Positions 52,622 through 62,527 are shown, numbered from the stretch's first letter. The stretch is DNA of 64,000 bases from Eubacteriaceae bacterium (GCA_910574915.1 CAJTCR010000016.1:35210-99209); one strand, 5' to 3'. Numbers and translations: made by a program. Notes: generated by a model not told the origin, from the sequence alone.

Positions 52622-53521
52622 TTAGAAATATCCCTCCCGCTTTCTTCTCTCCATACTTCCTGCCGCTTCATGGTCAATCACACGCGACGTGCGCTCTGAT
52701 TCGACGGCGCTTAACGTTTCCTCAATAATCGCATCGAGCGTATCCGCCTCCGATTCACAGCCGCCTGTCAGCGGATAGCAGCCAAGCGTGCGGAAACGCA
52801 CTTTTTTCTGTTCAACCTTTTCTCCGTCCCGTAGCTTCATGCGCTCATCGTCTACCATAATGATATTTCCGTCTCGGTATACGACCGGACGCTCTTTTGC
52901 AAAATAAAGCGGCACAATTTCGATATTTTCCCGCTTGATATACTGCCAGATATCTTTTTCTGTCCAGTTTGAGATCGGAAAGACACGGATGCTCTCGCCC
53001 GGATGGATCATCGTATTGAACAGTTTCCACATCTCTGGGCGCTGGTTTTTCGGGTCCCAGGCATGGTTTTCGTTACGAAACGAAAAAATGCGTTCCTTTG
53101 CCCTGGATTTTTCTTCGTCCCGGCGCCCGCCGCCGAATGCGGCAGTAAATCCGTATTTATTTAACGCCTGCTTTAACGCCTGCGTCTTCATAATGTCCGT
53201 ATAGGCAGCGCCGTGGTCAAACGGATTGATCCCCCTTGCCACGCCGTCCTCATTGATATATTCCAGCATTTCAATGCCCAGTTTTTTTGCCATACGGTCG
53301 CGAAACGCAATCATTTCCCGGAACTTCCATGTCGTATTGACATGCAGAAACGGAAACGGCGGCTTTTCCGGGTAAAATGCTTTCATCGCAAGATGCAGCA
53401 TTACAGAACTGTCCTTGCCGATCGAATACAGCATCACCGGCTTTTCGCATTCTGCCGCTACTTCCCGGATAATATAGACCGCTTCTGCTTCCAATTCATC
53501 CAAATGTGATAATTCACTCAT
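52622..53521 (-). CDS. cysD: Sulfate adenylyltransferase subunit 2 (CysD)
   Basis: 299 residues with the PP-loop [31 protein letters not shown] and [19 protein letters not shown]. Forms APS from sulfate and ATP with CysN; the genes are adjacent with no gap. Neither an APS kinase nor an APS reductase is in the window, so the fate of APS is unknown. Confidence 0.97.
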   Translation of the reverse strand: MSELSHLDELEAEAVYIIREVAAECEKPVMLYSIGKDSSVMLHLAMKAFYPEKPPFPFLHVNTTWKFREMIAFRDRMAKKLGIEMLEYINEDGVARGINPFDHGAAYTDIMKTQALKQALNKYGFTAAFGGGRRDEEKSRAKERIFSFRNENHAWDPKNQRPEMWKLFNTMIHPGESIRVFPISNWTEKDIWQYIKRENIEIVPLYFAKERPVVYRDGNIIMVDDERMKLRDGEKVEQKKVRFRTLGCYPLTGGCESEADTLDAIIEETLSAVESERTSRVIDHEAAGSMERRKREGYF

Positions 53522-53596
53522 ATCGTTCCTCCTGTTTCTTTTTCACATCACTTTTTTCCATAACGTCTAGCATATGCGTTTTTCATTAAAATACTC

Positions 53597-54469
53597 TTAA
53601 TACTTGAAAAACCGTTCCTTTACTTCCTGTACCGGCATATCCTGTCCAGTATAGAGCTTAAATGCCGCCACTCCCTGCCAAAGCAGCATCCCTTCGCCGG
53701 AAATACATTTGCAGCCTGCTTCCTTTGCTTCCCGCAAAAGCCTCGTTTCCTTCGGGTTATAAACCGCATCGCATACAACCAGATTTGGATGAAACGCACT
53801 TACATCCTTTACAACGCTTTCCTGATCCAGCGGCTTCATGCCTACGATCGTCGCGTTTGCAAAAATATCGCTGGACTTCATTTCTGCCGCCATACATGCC
53901 TGATCTTCGATATCGTAGACATTGACGGTGCACTGCGGCACTTCCTTACAGATCTTTTCCGCGGTCGCAAGCGTGCGGGCAAAAAAATCATCCTTTTTGT
54001 TAAAAATAGAAATTTCCCTCGCCCCGTCCAGCGCACACTGCACCTGAATCGCCGTCGCCGCGCCGCCGCCGCCTGCTACTGTAATTTTCTTTCCAGAAAT
54101 CTCTACGCCGTGGTCACGCAGGTTGTTGACAAAGCCTTCCCCGTCTGTGATATAGCCAGTCAGCTTTCCGTTATCGTTGACAATCGTATTGACCGCGCCG
54201 ATTAAACGCGCCGCGTCTGAGAGAGCGTCCATATATTTGACAGCTTCCGTCTTGAGCGGCATGGTTACATTCATGCCGCGCATCTGAAAGGTTCGCATTG
54301 CCTGGATTGCGTTTGCCGTTTCCTCCAGCTTTACGTCGAATGCCACGTAAGCATAGTCAAGCCCCAGTTTCTGAAAGCTGTAGTTATACATTGCAGGCGA
54401 GCCGGAATGCCCGACCGGGGAGCCGATCAGTGCCAACAGCCTGGTTGTTCCTGTGATTCGTTGTTCCAT
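53597..54469 (-). CDS. aroE: Shikimate dehydrogenase
   Basis: Reduces 3-dehydroshikimate. 290 residues: substrate site GSPVGHSGSPAMYNYSF, catalytic lysine in NVTMPLKTEAVKYMD, NADP loop VAGGGGAATAI and C-terminal GEGMLLWQGVAAFKLYTG. GGAGG upstream of the ATG. Follows rpsU and its terminator, precedes cysD by 75 bases. Confidence 0.95.
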   Translation of the reverse strand: MEQRITGTTRLLALIGSPVGHSGSPAMYNYSFQKLGLDYAYVAFDVKLEETANAIQAMRTFQMRGMNVTMPLKTEAVKYMDALSDAARLIGAVNTIVNDNGKLTGYITDGEGFVNNLRDHGVEISGKKITVAGGGGAATAIQVQCALDGAREISIFNKKDDFFARTLATAEKICKEVPQCTVNVYDIEDQACMAAEMKSSDIFANATIVGMKPLDQESVVKDVSAFHPNLVVCDAVYNPKETRLLREAKEAGCKCISGEGMLLWQGVAAFKLYTGQDMPVQEVKERFFKY

Positions 54470-54516
54470 ATGTTTTTTCCTCCGTTTTTTTCTGTATTTT
54501 TTGCCACATATAATTT

Positions 54517-54546
54517 AAAAGAGCTGCCGCACCGCGACAGCTCTTT
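54517..54546 (-). terminator. Terminator after rpsU
   Basis: AAAGAGCTGTCGC and GCGGCAGCTCTTTT form a stem with one mismatch, 16 bases beyond the rpsU stop, followed by TTTTAAATT. Confidence 0.85.
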
Positions 54547-54561
54547 CCAATCCTTACGGAC

Positions 54562-54738
54562 TTAGTTATATTTCCGTTTTCTTGCAGCTTCGGATTTCTT
54601 TTTACGGCGAACACTTGGTTTTTCATAATGTTCTCTCTTGCGAATCTCCTGCTGAATTCCTGCTTTTGCGCAATTTCTCTTGAATCTGCGTAATGCGGAA
54701 TCTAAAGTCTCGTTCTCTTTTACGATCACATTTGACAT
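54562..54738 (-). CDS. rpsU: 30S ribosomal protein bS21
   Basis: 58 residues spanning the bS21 family: [20 protein letters not shown], then the basic tail [15 protein letters not shown]. Start at 54738 after GGAGGTTAGGTG. Own promoter and terminator. Confidence 0.97.
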   Translation of the reverse strand: MSNVIVKENETLDSALRRFKRNCAKAGIQQEIRKREHYEKPSVRRKKKSEAARKRKYN

Positions 54739-54813
54739 AATCTCACACCTAACCTCCCTCCAGTTGCGTATTGTGCGTATCAACTGTTAGGTAATATTTT
54801 AGCACTAGAAATC

Positions 54814-54841
54814 ATTATAGCATATTTTTTCCATTCGTCAA
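54814..54841 (-). promoter_or_regulatory. Promoter of rpsU
   Basis: TTGACG at 54841-54836 and TATAAT at 54819-54814, 16-base spacer on the minus strand. Confidence 0.72.
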
Positions 54842-54869
54842 TAGGAAGCGTCATTTTTTTTCAGTTTTT

Positions 54870-55712
54870 TTATACGCCTGAATATGCCGCAAACCCGGCA
54901 TCAATCGGAAGCACTACGCCGGTGATCGCGCTTGCCGCTTTTTCGTCGCACAGGAAAAATACACCGCCTAAAAGCTCCTCGCTATCCACAAAACGCGTCA
55001 TCGGCGTCCCGTTTAAAATCTTATTGGAACGCGGCGTCGGCGAGCCGTCCTCTTTAAATAACAGCGCGCGGTTCTGGTTGGACACAAGGAATCCTGGCGC
55101 AATCGCGTTGCAGCGGATGCCGGTGCCTGCAAAATGGGTCGCAAGCCACTGCGTAAAGTTGGAAACCGCCGCTTTTGCAGCCGAATAAGCCGGAATCTTT
55201 GTCAGCGGGATATAGGCGTTCATCGAGGAGATATTTAAAATGCATCCGCTCTTTTTCTCCGCCATATCTTTGGCAAATACCTGCGTTGGCAGCAGCGTGC
55301 CCTGGAAATTCAGCTTGAATACAAAATCCACGCCTGCCGCGTCCAGGTCGAAAAAGGTTTTCTGCCCTTCCTGCGCTTCGTGATGGTATTCATTGTCTGT
55401 CGTAGCCTTTGGATTGTTGCCTCCGGCGCCGTTTACTAAAATATCACACTGCCCAAGGTCTTTTAATACCGCGGCATGTACCTGTTCGAGCGCTTCTGCT
55501 TCCAGGACGTTTGCTTTGTAGCCCTCACAAATATAGCCTTCCTTTCTGCATTCATCCGCCAGCTTTTTCACAGCCTCTTCATTTAAATCCAGCGCAGCGA
55601 CCTTTGCCCCTGCCTGCGCAAACGCTTTTGCCATCGTCCCGCAGAGCACCCCGCCTGCGCCTGTTACTACGACGACTTTTCCTGAAAAATCAATGTTTAA
55701 CGGTAAATTCAT
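54870..55712 (-). CDS. uxuB: SDR-family D-mannonate oxidoreductase
   Basis: Interconverts fructuronate and mannonate using NAD(H). 280 residues of the SDR (YjmF) type: NAD loop VTGAGGVLCGTMA, NGAGGNNP, catalytic serine in NISSMNAY and YSAAKAA (YxxxK). Next to uxuA and in the same operon, giving the two central steps of glucuronate breakdown. Confidence 0.9.
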   Translation of the reverse strand: MNLPLNIDFSGKVVVVTGAGGVLCGTMAKAFAQAGAKVAALDLNEEAVKKLADECRKEGYICEGYKANVLEAEALEQVHAAVLKDLGQCDILVNGAGGNNPKATTDNEYHHEAQEGQKTFFDLDAAGVDFVFKLNFQGTLLPTQVFAKDMAEKKSGCILNISSMNAYIPLTKIPAYSAAKAAVSNFTQWLATHFAGTGIRCNAIAPGFLVSNQNRALLFKEDGSPTPRSNKILNGTPMTRFVDSEELLGGVFFLCDEKAASAITGVVLPIDAGFAAYSGV

Positions 55713-55745
55713 GTTTCTATTCTCCTTTCAAACCCATCGCTGCTT

Positions 55746-56819
55746 TTATCCGACTTTGCCTTCCAGCCGGTCAAGCATATCCCAGCAGCCCCACAAATAC
55801 ATAATGCCAAGCGCGCGGTCATAAAGCCCATAGCCCGGCCTGCACTTCTCGCCCCAGATATGGCGTCCGTGGTCTGGACGGACATAGCCGGTGTAGCCGC
55901 AGTCATGGTATGCACGCATAATTTCCAAAATACCCGTATCCCCGTCGCAGTCGCGATGGGAAGCTTCGGTAAAGTCCCCGTTTGGATAGTGGCGCACATT
56001 GCGGATATGCGCAAACGCAATCCGGTCACAGTACGTACGTACGATATCCGCGACGTGATTGTTCTGGTTTGCCCCCAAAGAACCAGAACACAGGCACAGG
56101 CAGTTGTATTCATCATCCACCATATTTAAAAACCGCCCGATCGATTCTTTGTCGCATAAAAGGCGCGGAATGCCGAAAATATCCCAAGGCGGGTCGTCCT
56201 GGTGGATTGCCATTTTAATGCCTGTCTCATGGCACGTCGGCATAATCGCTTCCAGAAAATATTTTAAATTTTCCCACAGCTTTTCCTTTGTCACCGGACG
56301 GTACGCTTCAAACAGCTCGTCCAGCTTTGCCATACGCTCTGGTTCCCAGCCTGGAAACGTCATGCCATGCAGGTTGTTTAAAATATAGTCCGCCATTTCC
56401 TTATAGTCATCCTGAATCCGGTTTTTCTCATAAAAAAGCGCTGTCGAACCGTCCTCTAACGGATGGAACAAATCTGTCCTCGTCCAGTCAAAGATCGGCA
56501 TAAAGTTGTATGTAACAACTTTTACGCCAAATTTTGCCAGATTGCGCAGCGTCGTCTTGTAGTTTTCAATATACGTATCCCTGCTTGGCAGCCCGATTTT
56601 AATATCGTCGTGTACATTGACACTCTCTACGACATCCATGTGAAATCCGGCGCCTTCAATTTGCTGACGCGCTTTTTCAATTTCTGCTTCCTCCCATACT
56701 TCGCCTGCCTGCTTGTCATGCAGCGCCCAGACAAGCCCTGTCACTCCTGGAATCTGCCTGATCATCTCCGGGGTAATGCTGTCGTTGCCTTCCCCATACC
56801 AGCGAAATGTCATCTGCAT
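55746..56819 (-). CDS. uxuA: Mannonate dehydratase
   Basis: Dehydrates mannonate to 2-keto-3-deoxygluconate. 357-residue TIM barrel with FRWYGEGNDSI, MAIHQDDPPWDIFGIPR, CLCSGSLGANQNN and HIRNVRHYPNGDF-type metal and substrate segments. GGAGGTATTTTT before ATG 56819 sets the start. Diverges from an AraC-type regulator that probably controls the operon. Confidence 0.95.
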   Translation of the reverse strand: MQMTFRWYGEGNDSITPEMIRQIPGVTGLVWALHDKQAGEVWEEAEIEKARQQIEGAGFHMDVVESVNVHDDIKIGLPSRDTYIENYKTTLRNLAKFGVKVVTYNFMPIFDWTRTDLFHPLEDGSTALFYEKNRIQDDYKEMADYILNNLHGMTFPGWEPERMAKLDELFEAYRPVTKEKLWENLKYFLEAIMPTCHETGIKMAIHQDDPPWDIFGIPRLLCDKESIGRFLNMVDDEYNCLCLCSGSLGANQNNHVADIVRTYCDRIAFAHIRNVRHYPNGDFTEASHRDCDGDTGILEIMRAYHDCGYTGYVRPDHGRHIWGEKCRPGYGLYDRALGIMYLWGCWDMLDRLEGKVG

Positions 56820-56950
56820 AAAAATACCTCCTTCTTTTTTCACAGTGCCGGCACCGCCCCATTGCTACCCCATTTAAGAAGTGCCGCACCTGATTGCTTT
56901 GATGGACACAGTATACCAAAAAAAGGAAAAAAATACGTGGTGGTTACCGC

Positions 56951-56979
56951 TTGAAATGTGGTGAATCTTGCCATATAAT
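56951..56979 (+). promoter_or_regulatory. Promoter of the AraC-CapA-LacI genes
   Basis: TTGAAA at 56951-56956 and consensus TATAAT at 56974-56979 with a 17-base spacer, 63 bases before the AraC start. Confidence 0.75.
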
Positions 56980-57041
56980 GGTTAGTATGAACCATCCTCG
57001 AAAAACTATGCATCAAAATACAAAGGAGTTTTTGTTTTTTT

Positions 57042-57893
57042 ATGTACCGAGAACCATTTAATCCCATCCAGACAATGACGGAAAAATATTTTGAGTTCCA
57101 TCATACGTACAATGAAACGCCGCCTACGGTGGAATTTCACCAGCACCCGTTTTACGAGATCTTTTTTTTCCTGTCAGGAAACGTTATTTACACAATCGAA
57201 GGAAAAAGCTACAAGCTGCGCCCCGGCGATATCCTGCTGACGAACAGCTCCGATATCCACCGCCCGGACATCCAGGAGGGCAAGCCCTATGAACGCATTG
57301 TTATCTGGCTTGCCGACGATTTTTTTATGATGCTAAAAGACTTTTACGGCGAAGATTTAAGCGCCTGCTTTAGTGACGCGGCATCTAAAGACTACCGGCT
57401 GATCCGTCCTGACAGCCAGAATATCACCCGCTTAAAGACACTCTGTACGCAGATCGCAAAAGCAAAGCACAGCTTGGAGCCTGGAAGCGCCGCGCTTGCC
57501 TCCGCCTATTTGACCGAGTTTTTAGTACAGGTCAGCCGTGCCTATTATGAAACGCCCGATTCGGTCAAATACGACGTCACCGAAAATGAAAAAATCAACC
57601 AGATCGTACTGTTTATCAACGAAAACCTTGCCGGCGACCTGTCCCTAAGCAACCTAGAGACGCATTTTTATATGAGCAAATATTACTTAAGCCGCCAGTT
57701 CAAGCAGTTTACCGGACTGTCCTTATACCAGTACATTATTAAAAAAAGGCTGATCGCGGCACGCAACCTGCTGCGCGGCGGCACATCCGTTATGGACGCC
57801 TGCCTGCAAAGCGGCTTTAACGATTATTCGAACTTTTTAAAAGCATTTAAACGGGAATTTGGCAAAAATCCGAGCCATTATTTTCCCGCATAA
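57042..57893 (+). CDS. AraC-family regulator divergent from uxuA
   Basis: 283 residues. The cupin half has EFHQHPFYEIFFFLSGN, YKLRPGDILLTN and HRPDIQEG; the C-terminal half has two HTH motifs (LSLSNLETHFYMSKYYLSRQFKQ and SVMDACLQSGFNDYSNFLKAFKREFG). Its divergent position makes it the likely activator of uxuA-uxuB in response to a uronate. AAAGGAG lies upstream of the ATG. Confidence 0.93.
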   Translation: MYREPFNPIQTMTEKYFEFHHTYNETPPTVEFHQHPFYEIFFFLSGNVIYTIEGKSYKLRPGDILLTNSSDIHRPDIQEGKPYERIVIWLADDFFMMLKDFYGEDLSACFSDAASKDYRLIRPDSQNITRLKTLCTQIAKAKHSLEPGSAALASAYLTEFLVQVSRAYYETPDSVKYDVTENEKINQIVLFINENLAGDLSLSNLETHFYMSKYYLSRQFKQFTGLSLYQYIIKKRLIAARNLLRGGTSVMDACLQSGFNDYSNFLKAFKREFGKNPSHYFPA

Positions 57894-57928
57894 CACATAA
57901 AACTAAACGGCAAAGGAGGATCTCCCTT

Positions 57929-59188
57929 TTGAAAAAAATATTATTACGCGCATTTTTAAAAAGCGCCATTATCGTATGCACACTGCTGCTGTGTGTGCTA
58001 TCGGCAAGCATTATCCGCCTGGAATTGTTTGATCATCAGGAATCTGTACCGACTGCCGCCCCTATTTCCGCAAAGGATACGCAAACGCGGCATATACAAA
58101 ACCGTCCTGCAACGGACAATGCTGGCATAGACAATGCCTTAACAGATAATTCCTTAACAGGCAGTCCAGAAAAAAATTCCACACAAGAAGGCGCTTCTTC
58201 GAAACATGCCGGTTTCGGCAGGCAGGAATCTGATCCCGAAAAAACAACGCTGCTGTTTGCTGGGGATGTGTATTTCAGCGACTATGTGCTTGCTGCCTAC
58301 CAGCAGTCCGGCATCCGGGGCGTAATCGGCGCATCCTTGCTAAAGCAGATGAAGCAAGCCGATATTACAATGGTCAACAATGAGTTTCCATACAGCACAC
58401 GCGGCACGCAGGCGCCGGACAAGCAGTTTACGTTCCGCATAGATCCTGCTTATATATCGCTGCTTGCCGAATCCGGCGTCGATATTGTAACGCTTGCCAA
58501 CAACCATGTGTTAGACTACGGCACCGAAGCGTTATCCGATACGTTCCAGACACTAGACGATGCAGGCATCGCCTATGCGGGCGCCGGAAATTCTTTAAAG
58601 CGAGCCGAAAAGCTGATCTTAAAAAAGGCAGGCGGCAAGACCTTTGGCTTTTTAGCCGCCTCCCGCGTCTTTCCGGTTGCTTCATGGAACGTAGAAAACC
58701 AGGCGCCGGGCGTCCTGTCCGCTTACGACCCGTCCAGGCTGTTAGCTGCCGTATCCGCGGCACGCAGCCGCTGTGACTATTTGTTTGTCTATGTACACTG
58801 GGGCATTGAGCGAAATACGGCTCCAGAACGATACCAGACAGACCTGGCACACGCCCTGGTCGACGCAGGCGCCGACGCAGTAATCGGCGCACACCCGCAT
58901 GTATTGCAGGGCGTGGAAATGTATCGGGACAAACCGATTTTTTACAGCCTGGGCAATTTTATTTTTTACCAGTCGATCCCGCAGACGGCGGCGGCAAAGC
59001 TGTCCATAGGCGCGGACGGCGCCATGCACTGGCAGCTCCTTCCCGCGCGCGCCGACAATGCCTGCACCTCGCTCGTTACTGACGAAGCCGCCCGCCGGCA
59101 GTTTTATCAGTCGATGGAAGCGTTATCTGTCAATGTCCGCTTTACTGACCGCGGAATAATAAAGCCGCAGACAGGCATCCAGGGCTGA
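57929..59188 (+). CDS. CapA-family metallophosphatase-like lipoprotein or membrane-anchored protein
   Basis: 419 residues. One N-terminal hydrophobic helix (SAIIVCTLLLCVLSASIIRL) then a low-complexity linker (residues ~40-105). The CapA/PgsA domain (~108-375) has LLFAGDVYF, NNEFPYS, DIVTLANNHVLDYG and GAHPHVLQG, the metal-site motifs. CapA proteins assist poly-glutamate capsule export, though many stand-alone copies have unknown roles. No other cap/pgs genes are nearby. The TTG start follows AAAGGAGG. Confidence 0.87.
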   Translation: MKKILLRAFLKSAIIVCTLLLCVLSASIIRLELFDHQESVPTAAPISAKDTQTRHIQNRPATDNAGIDNALTDNSLTGSPEKNSTQEGASSKHAGFGRQESDPEKTTLLFAGDVYFSDYVLAAYQQSGIRGVIGASLLKQMKQADITMVNNEFPYSTRGTQAPDKQFTFRIDPAYISLLAESGVDIVTLANNHVLDYGTEALSDTFQTLDDAGIAYAGAGNSLKRAEKLILKKAGGKTFGFLAASRVFPVASWNVENQAPGVLSAYDPSRLLAAVSAARSRCDYLFVYVHWGIERNTAPERYQTDLAHALVDAGADAVIGAHPHVLQGVEMYRDKPIFYSLGNFIFYQSIPQTAAAKLSIGADGAMHWQLLPARADNACTSLVTDEAARRQFYQSMEALSVNVRFTDRGIIKPQTGIQG

Positions 59189-59239
59189 CGGCGATCTTGC
59201 AAAAAAGAAGTAATTTTATAAGGATGAAAAACGTTATTT

Positions 59240-60286
59240 ATGGAACGCAAAAAAAATATCACATTCAGTGACATCGCACAATATACGAATTTTTCCAAAA
59301 CGACGATCTCCCGCTATTTTAACAATCCAGACTCCCTTACGCTGGAAAACCAGGAGATTATTGCCAATGCGCTGGAAGAATTAAACTACAAAGAGAATAA
59401 AGTTGCAAGAATACTTGCAAACGGCAAAAGCGAATTTGTCGGCATTATTATCCCCAACCTGTTTTACCACTACTATTCCGAAATGCTGACCCAGATCCTG
59501 TCCACTTATGAAGAGTTTGGCTACAAATTTCTCGTCTTTTTAGGAAACGACGATGAAGAAGCAGAGCGCCGCTATATGAAGGAGCTGCTTGCCTATAAAA
59601 TCGAAGGACTGCTGATTTTAAGCCATACCATCCCTTCCAGGGAACTGGCAGAGCTACAGCTTCCGATCGTAACGATCGAACGCGAGGACGACTGCGTATG
59701 CAGTGTCAACACCGATAACTATATGGGCGGCGTCCAGGCAGCAAGCCTGCTCGCCAGCCACCGCTGCGACATCCTGATCCATATCAACTCCCCGACAGAC
59801 AAGGCACGTCCTGCTTACGGGCGCATCCAGGGCTTTGTCGATATCTGCAAAGAACGGCAGATCCCGCACAGGATCTACTATAAGGAACTCAAAGACAGCT
59901 ACCACACGATCCAGCAGGCACTGTCCGAAGTGCTCAAAGACCTGGAAGAAAACTATGCAGGGCTGAAAAAAGGGCTGTTTTTATCAAGCGATACGAACGC
60001 AAACGCGTTTTTAAACCTGCTGATGAAAAAATACGGCAGGCTGCCGGATGATTACCTGATTATGGGCTTTGACGACTCTCCGATTTCTTCCGAGGCGGTC
60101 ATTCCCATCAGCACCGTCGGACAGCAGATCGGCAAGATCGCGCACGAAGCAGTCAGCCTGCTCGTACAGCAGATGGAAGAGCGCAAAAAAAGAAAACCGG
60201 CGCCTTTAAAAGAGCCGGTGCATAAGATTATTACCCCGATCCTGATCCGCCGGGAGACGACGGAAAAAGACGGCTGCTGCAATTAG
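59240..60286 (+). CDS. LacI-family transcriptional regulator
   Basis: 348 residues. HTH (TFSDIAQYTNFSKTTISRYFNNP) and hinge (KVARILANGKSEFVGIIIP) are followed by a periplasmic-binding-like sugar domain (YIMGFDDSPISSEAVIPISTV near the end). Encoded after AraC and CapA, next to uxuA-uxuB; a role in hexuronate control is plausible. The ribosome site is weak (AAGGATG 12-14 bases from the ATG). Confidence 0.92.
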   Translation: MERKKNITFSDIAQYTNFSKTTISRYFNNPDSLTLENQEIIANALEELNYKENKVARILANGKSEFVGIIIPNLFYHYYSEMLTQILSTYEEFGYKFLVFLGNDDEEAERRYMKELLAYKIEGLLILSHTIPSRELAELQLPIVTIEREDDCVCSVNTDNYMGGVQAASLLASHRCDILIHINSPTDKARPAYGRIQGFVDICKERQIPHRIYYKELKDSYHTIQQALSEVLKDLEENYAGLKKGLFLSSDTNANAFLNLLMKKYGRLPDDYLIMGFDDSPISSEAVIPISTVGQQIGKIAHEAVSLLVQQMEERKKRKPAPLKEPVHKIITPILIRRETTEKDGCCN

Positions 60287-60306
60287 CCGGGACTGCAAAA
60301 GCAAAA

Positions 60307-60340
60307 CAGGCGTATGTTTTCTTTTTTCAACATGCGCCTG
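60307..60340 (-). terminator. Terminator between LacI and binding-protein genes
   Basis: CAGGCGTATGTT and AACATGCGCCTG form a stem with one mismatch, followed on the minus strand by TTTTGCTTTT. Lies between two convergent genes. Confidence 0.7.
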
Positions 60341-60346
60341 CCAAGG

Positions 60347-61213
60347 CTACTGTAAAATCGCCGCATTGATATACGAAAGCAGCGCTTTGTCTTCGCTGCG
60401 CACTGCCGCGCCGTAGCGCTGCCCGCCAAAGCGGTCGTTTAAGATCTGTGTCGTATGGTCTACATATCCGTTTAATATACTGACATCCACCGCCATCACA
60501 TCAATGGAGCCATCTTTCAGCGCCGAAAACAGCGCGCCGTAGCTTTTATATTCCAAAAACACTGGTGCTGTTTTTACATTATTCATCGTTTCTATATAGT
60601 CTAAAAACATTTTCCGCGTTGTCGCATTTTTTGCCACACCGATTTTTTTCCCGTCCAAATCTGCAATCGAGCGGATACCGCTTGTCCCAAGGGAATTGTC
60701 ATCTGTTTTCGACGCCTTTACCATCATGCCGATATAATCTGTATAGTAGCTTTCTGAAAACGCAAATTTTTGTCTGCGCTCCTGCGTCATCGTATATGTC
60801 GCAAACAGGCAGTCTACTTCCTTTTGTTCCAGCTTTTCTTCACGGTCTGCCACCGTTACGCCTACAAATTTTACAAGCTCCCGCTGCTTTGCCTCGTCGA
60901 TGCTAACGCCAAACAGCTCTGCCGCGGTCTGGTAAGCAAGCTCGATTTCCAAACCCGTCCAGGTATCCGTCTGTTCGTCATAAATGCTAAGCCCAGGAAC
61001 GTCCGTCTTGCACCCCGCCAGCAAATAGCCCCGCTCGCGGATCTGCTGCACGATCGCAGACTCCGGCGCGTCAGACACCTCCTGGGATAAGCCGCTGTCT
61101 TGCTTTCCTGCACCCTGCGTATCTTTCTTTTGCTCTGCACAGCCGCACAAAACGATGGAAAATAGCAGCGAGAGGATCCAAACGAGTTTTGCATCATGAA
61201 CTCTTTTATGCAT
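60347..61213 (-). CDS. Amino-acid-type solute-binding lipoprotein (SBP family 3)
   Basis: 288 residues. Signal peptide with lipobox LCGC (residues ~21-24), so lipid-anchored outside the membrane. The SBP_bac_3 fold follows: LLAGCKTDVPGLSIYDE, WTGLEIELAYQTA, FSESYYTDYIGMMVK, DLDGKKIGVAKNAT and DVMAVDVSILNGYV. Binding partners are usually polar amino acids. No ABC permease or ATPase is nearby; its start overlaps the stop of the symporter by eight bases. Confidence 0.9.
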   Translation of the reverse strand: MHKRVHDAKLVWILSLLFSIVLCGCAEQKKDTQGAGKQDSGLSQEVSDAPESAIVQQIRERGYLLAGCKTDVPGLSIYDEQTDTWTGLEIELAYQTAAELFGVSIDEAKQRELVKFVGVTVADREEKLEQKEVDCLFATYTMTQERRQKFAFSESYYTDYIGMMVKASKTDDNSLGTSGIRSIADLDGKKIGVAKNATTRKMFLDYIETMNNVKTAPVFLEYKSYGALFSALKDGSIDVMAVDVSILNGYVDHTTQILNDRFGGQRYGAAVRSEDKALLSYINAAILQ

Positions 61214-62501
61214 GGTTCTCCTCCATTCTGTTAAATACCTCGCGGTCTAAATCTCCGTTTTGATGCGCTACAATCGTTGTACACACTGCGTCGCCGGTAA
61301 TATTTACCGCGGTACGCACCATATCTAAAATACGGTCGACACCCATAATCAGCATAATCGCTTCTACCGGAATGCCTACTGCCGTAAATACCATAGAAAG
61401 CGTTACCAGCCCTACGGACGGAATGCCTGCCGTCCCGATCGAAGCCAGCGTAGCCGTCGCAATAACAGTCAGATATCCCTGCGCGTCCAACTGCATTCCA
61501 TATGCCTGCGCGGCAAATACAACTGCCACACCCTGCATAATCGAAGTCCCGTCCATATTGATCGTCGCGCCAAGCGGGATCGTAAAGGACGAAATTTTTC
61601 TGGATACCCCGATCCGTTCCTCTAACGTATCAATATTCATAGGAATCGTAGCATTGGACGTTGATGTAGAAAACGCAAACGCCATGACCGGAAAAAACTT
61701 TTTAATAAAACGCGCTGGATTCAGCCTTGTAAACACAACAAGCAGGATCATATACACGCCAAAACACTGGAGCGCTAACCCAAGCAGCACGCTTCCCATA
61801 TATTTTAAAAGCGGCAGGAACGCGTCAAAGCCCAGATTTGCAAATGTCTTTGCAATCATGCAAAACACGCCGACGGGAGCTAAGTTCATAACCAAATTGG
61901 TCATTTCCATCATCAGCTCATTGCACTGGTTAAACAGGTTGGCAAGCAGCTCCGCCCGCTCTCCCATTTTCGCAAGCAGCACACCGATTAACAGGGCAAA
62001 CAGAATAATTTGCAGCATCGTACCGTCAGCCAGCGCCCCGACCGGATTTTCCGGTATAATATTTAATATCGTATCTGTTACCGATACATTTTCCGCAACA
62101 GCCACTTCACTTGTCTCTATGGAAGACATGTCCAGCCCCACGCCCGGCCTTACAAACGTAGCAACGGTAATTGCCACCGATACGGCAAGCGCTGTCGTCA
62201 GCAGATAAAACGCAATCGTCTTGCCGCCTACCTTCCCAAGCGACTTGGTATCCCCAATCGCAGAACTCCCACATACGAGCGAGCAGAACACAAGCGGAAC
62301 AACGAGCATCTTCATCAAACGGATAAATCCGTTCCCAATGACATAAAAGATCCCATCCACGAAAATATCATCCCTGACATAAGAATGCGGTATCCACAAA
62401 TTTAACACCACACCTAACACAAGGCCGCCGATCAAGCCGATAAAGATCTTTGTCGTAAGCCCCATTTTCTTTTTTCCTGTTCTGTTTTCCTCTTCCTGCA
62501 T
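61206..62501 (-). CDS. Dicarboxylate/amino-acid:cation symporter (DAACS)
   Basis: 431 residues with eight TM helices and two hairpins. Signature segments: AFSTSTSNATIPMN (HP1), LGATINMDGTSIMQG (TM7 NMDGT), and GTAGIPSVGLVTL (HP2). Transports glutamate, aspartate or C4-dicarboxylates with Na+ or H+. TAGGAGGGTGAC precedes the ATG. It lies between a reductase gene and a binding lipoprotein. Confidence 0.95.
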   Translation of the reverse strand: MQEEENRTGKKKMGLTTKIFIGLIGGLVLGVVLNLWIPHSYVRDDIFVDGIFYVIGNGFIRLMKMLVVPLVFCSLVCGSSAIGDTKSLGKVGGKTIAFYLLTTALAVSVAITVATFVRPGVGLDMSSIETSEVAVAENVSVTDTILNIIPENPVGALADGTMLQIILFALLIGVLLAKMGERAELLANLFNQCNELMMEMTNLVMNLAPVGVFCMIAKTFANLGFDAFLPLLKYMGSVLLGLALQCFGVYMILLVVFTRLNPARFIKKFFPVMAFAFSTSTSNATIPMNIDTLEERIGVSRKISSFTIPLGATINMDGTSIMQGVAVVFAAQAYGMQLDAQGYLTVIATATLASIGTAGIPSVGLVTLSMVFTAVGIPVEAIMLIMGVDRILDMVRTAVNITGDAVCTTIVAHQNGDLDREVFNRMEENHA

Positions 62502-62527
62502 GTCACCCTCCTATCGTTATGATAAAA

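Noticed and set aside
53522..53596. Separate regulatory element before cysD
   Set aside because: The 75-base gap shows only the cysD ribosome site; no hairpin, T-box or S-box core is present.
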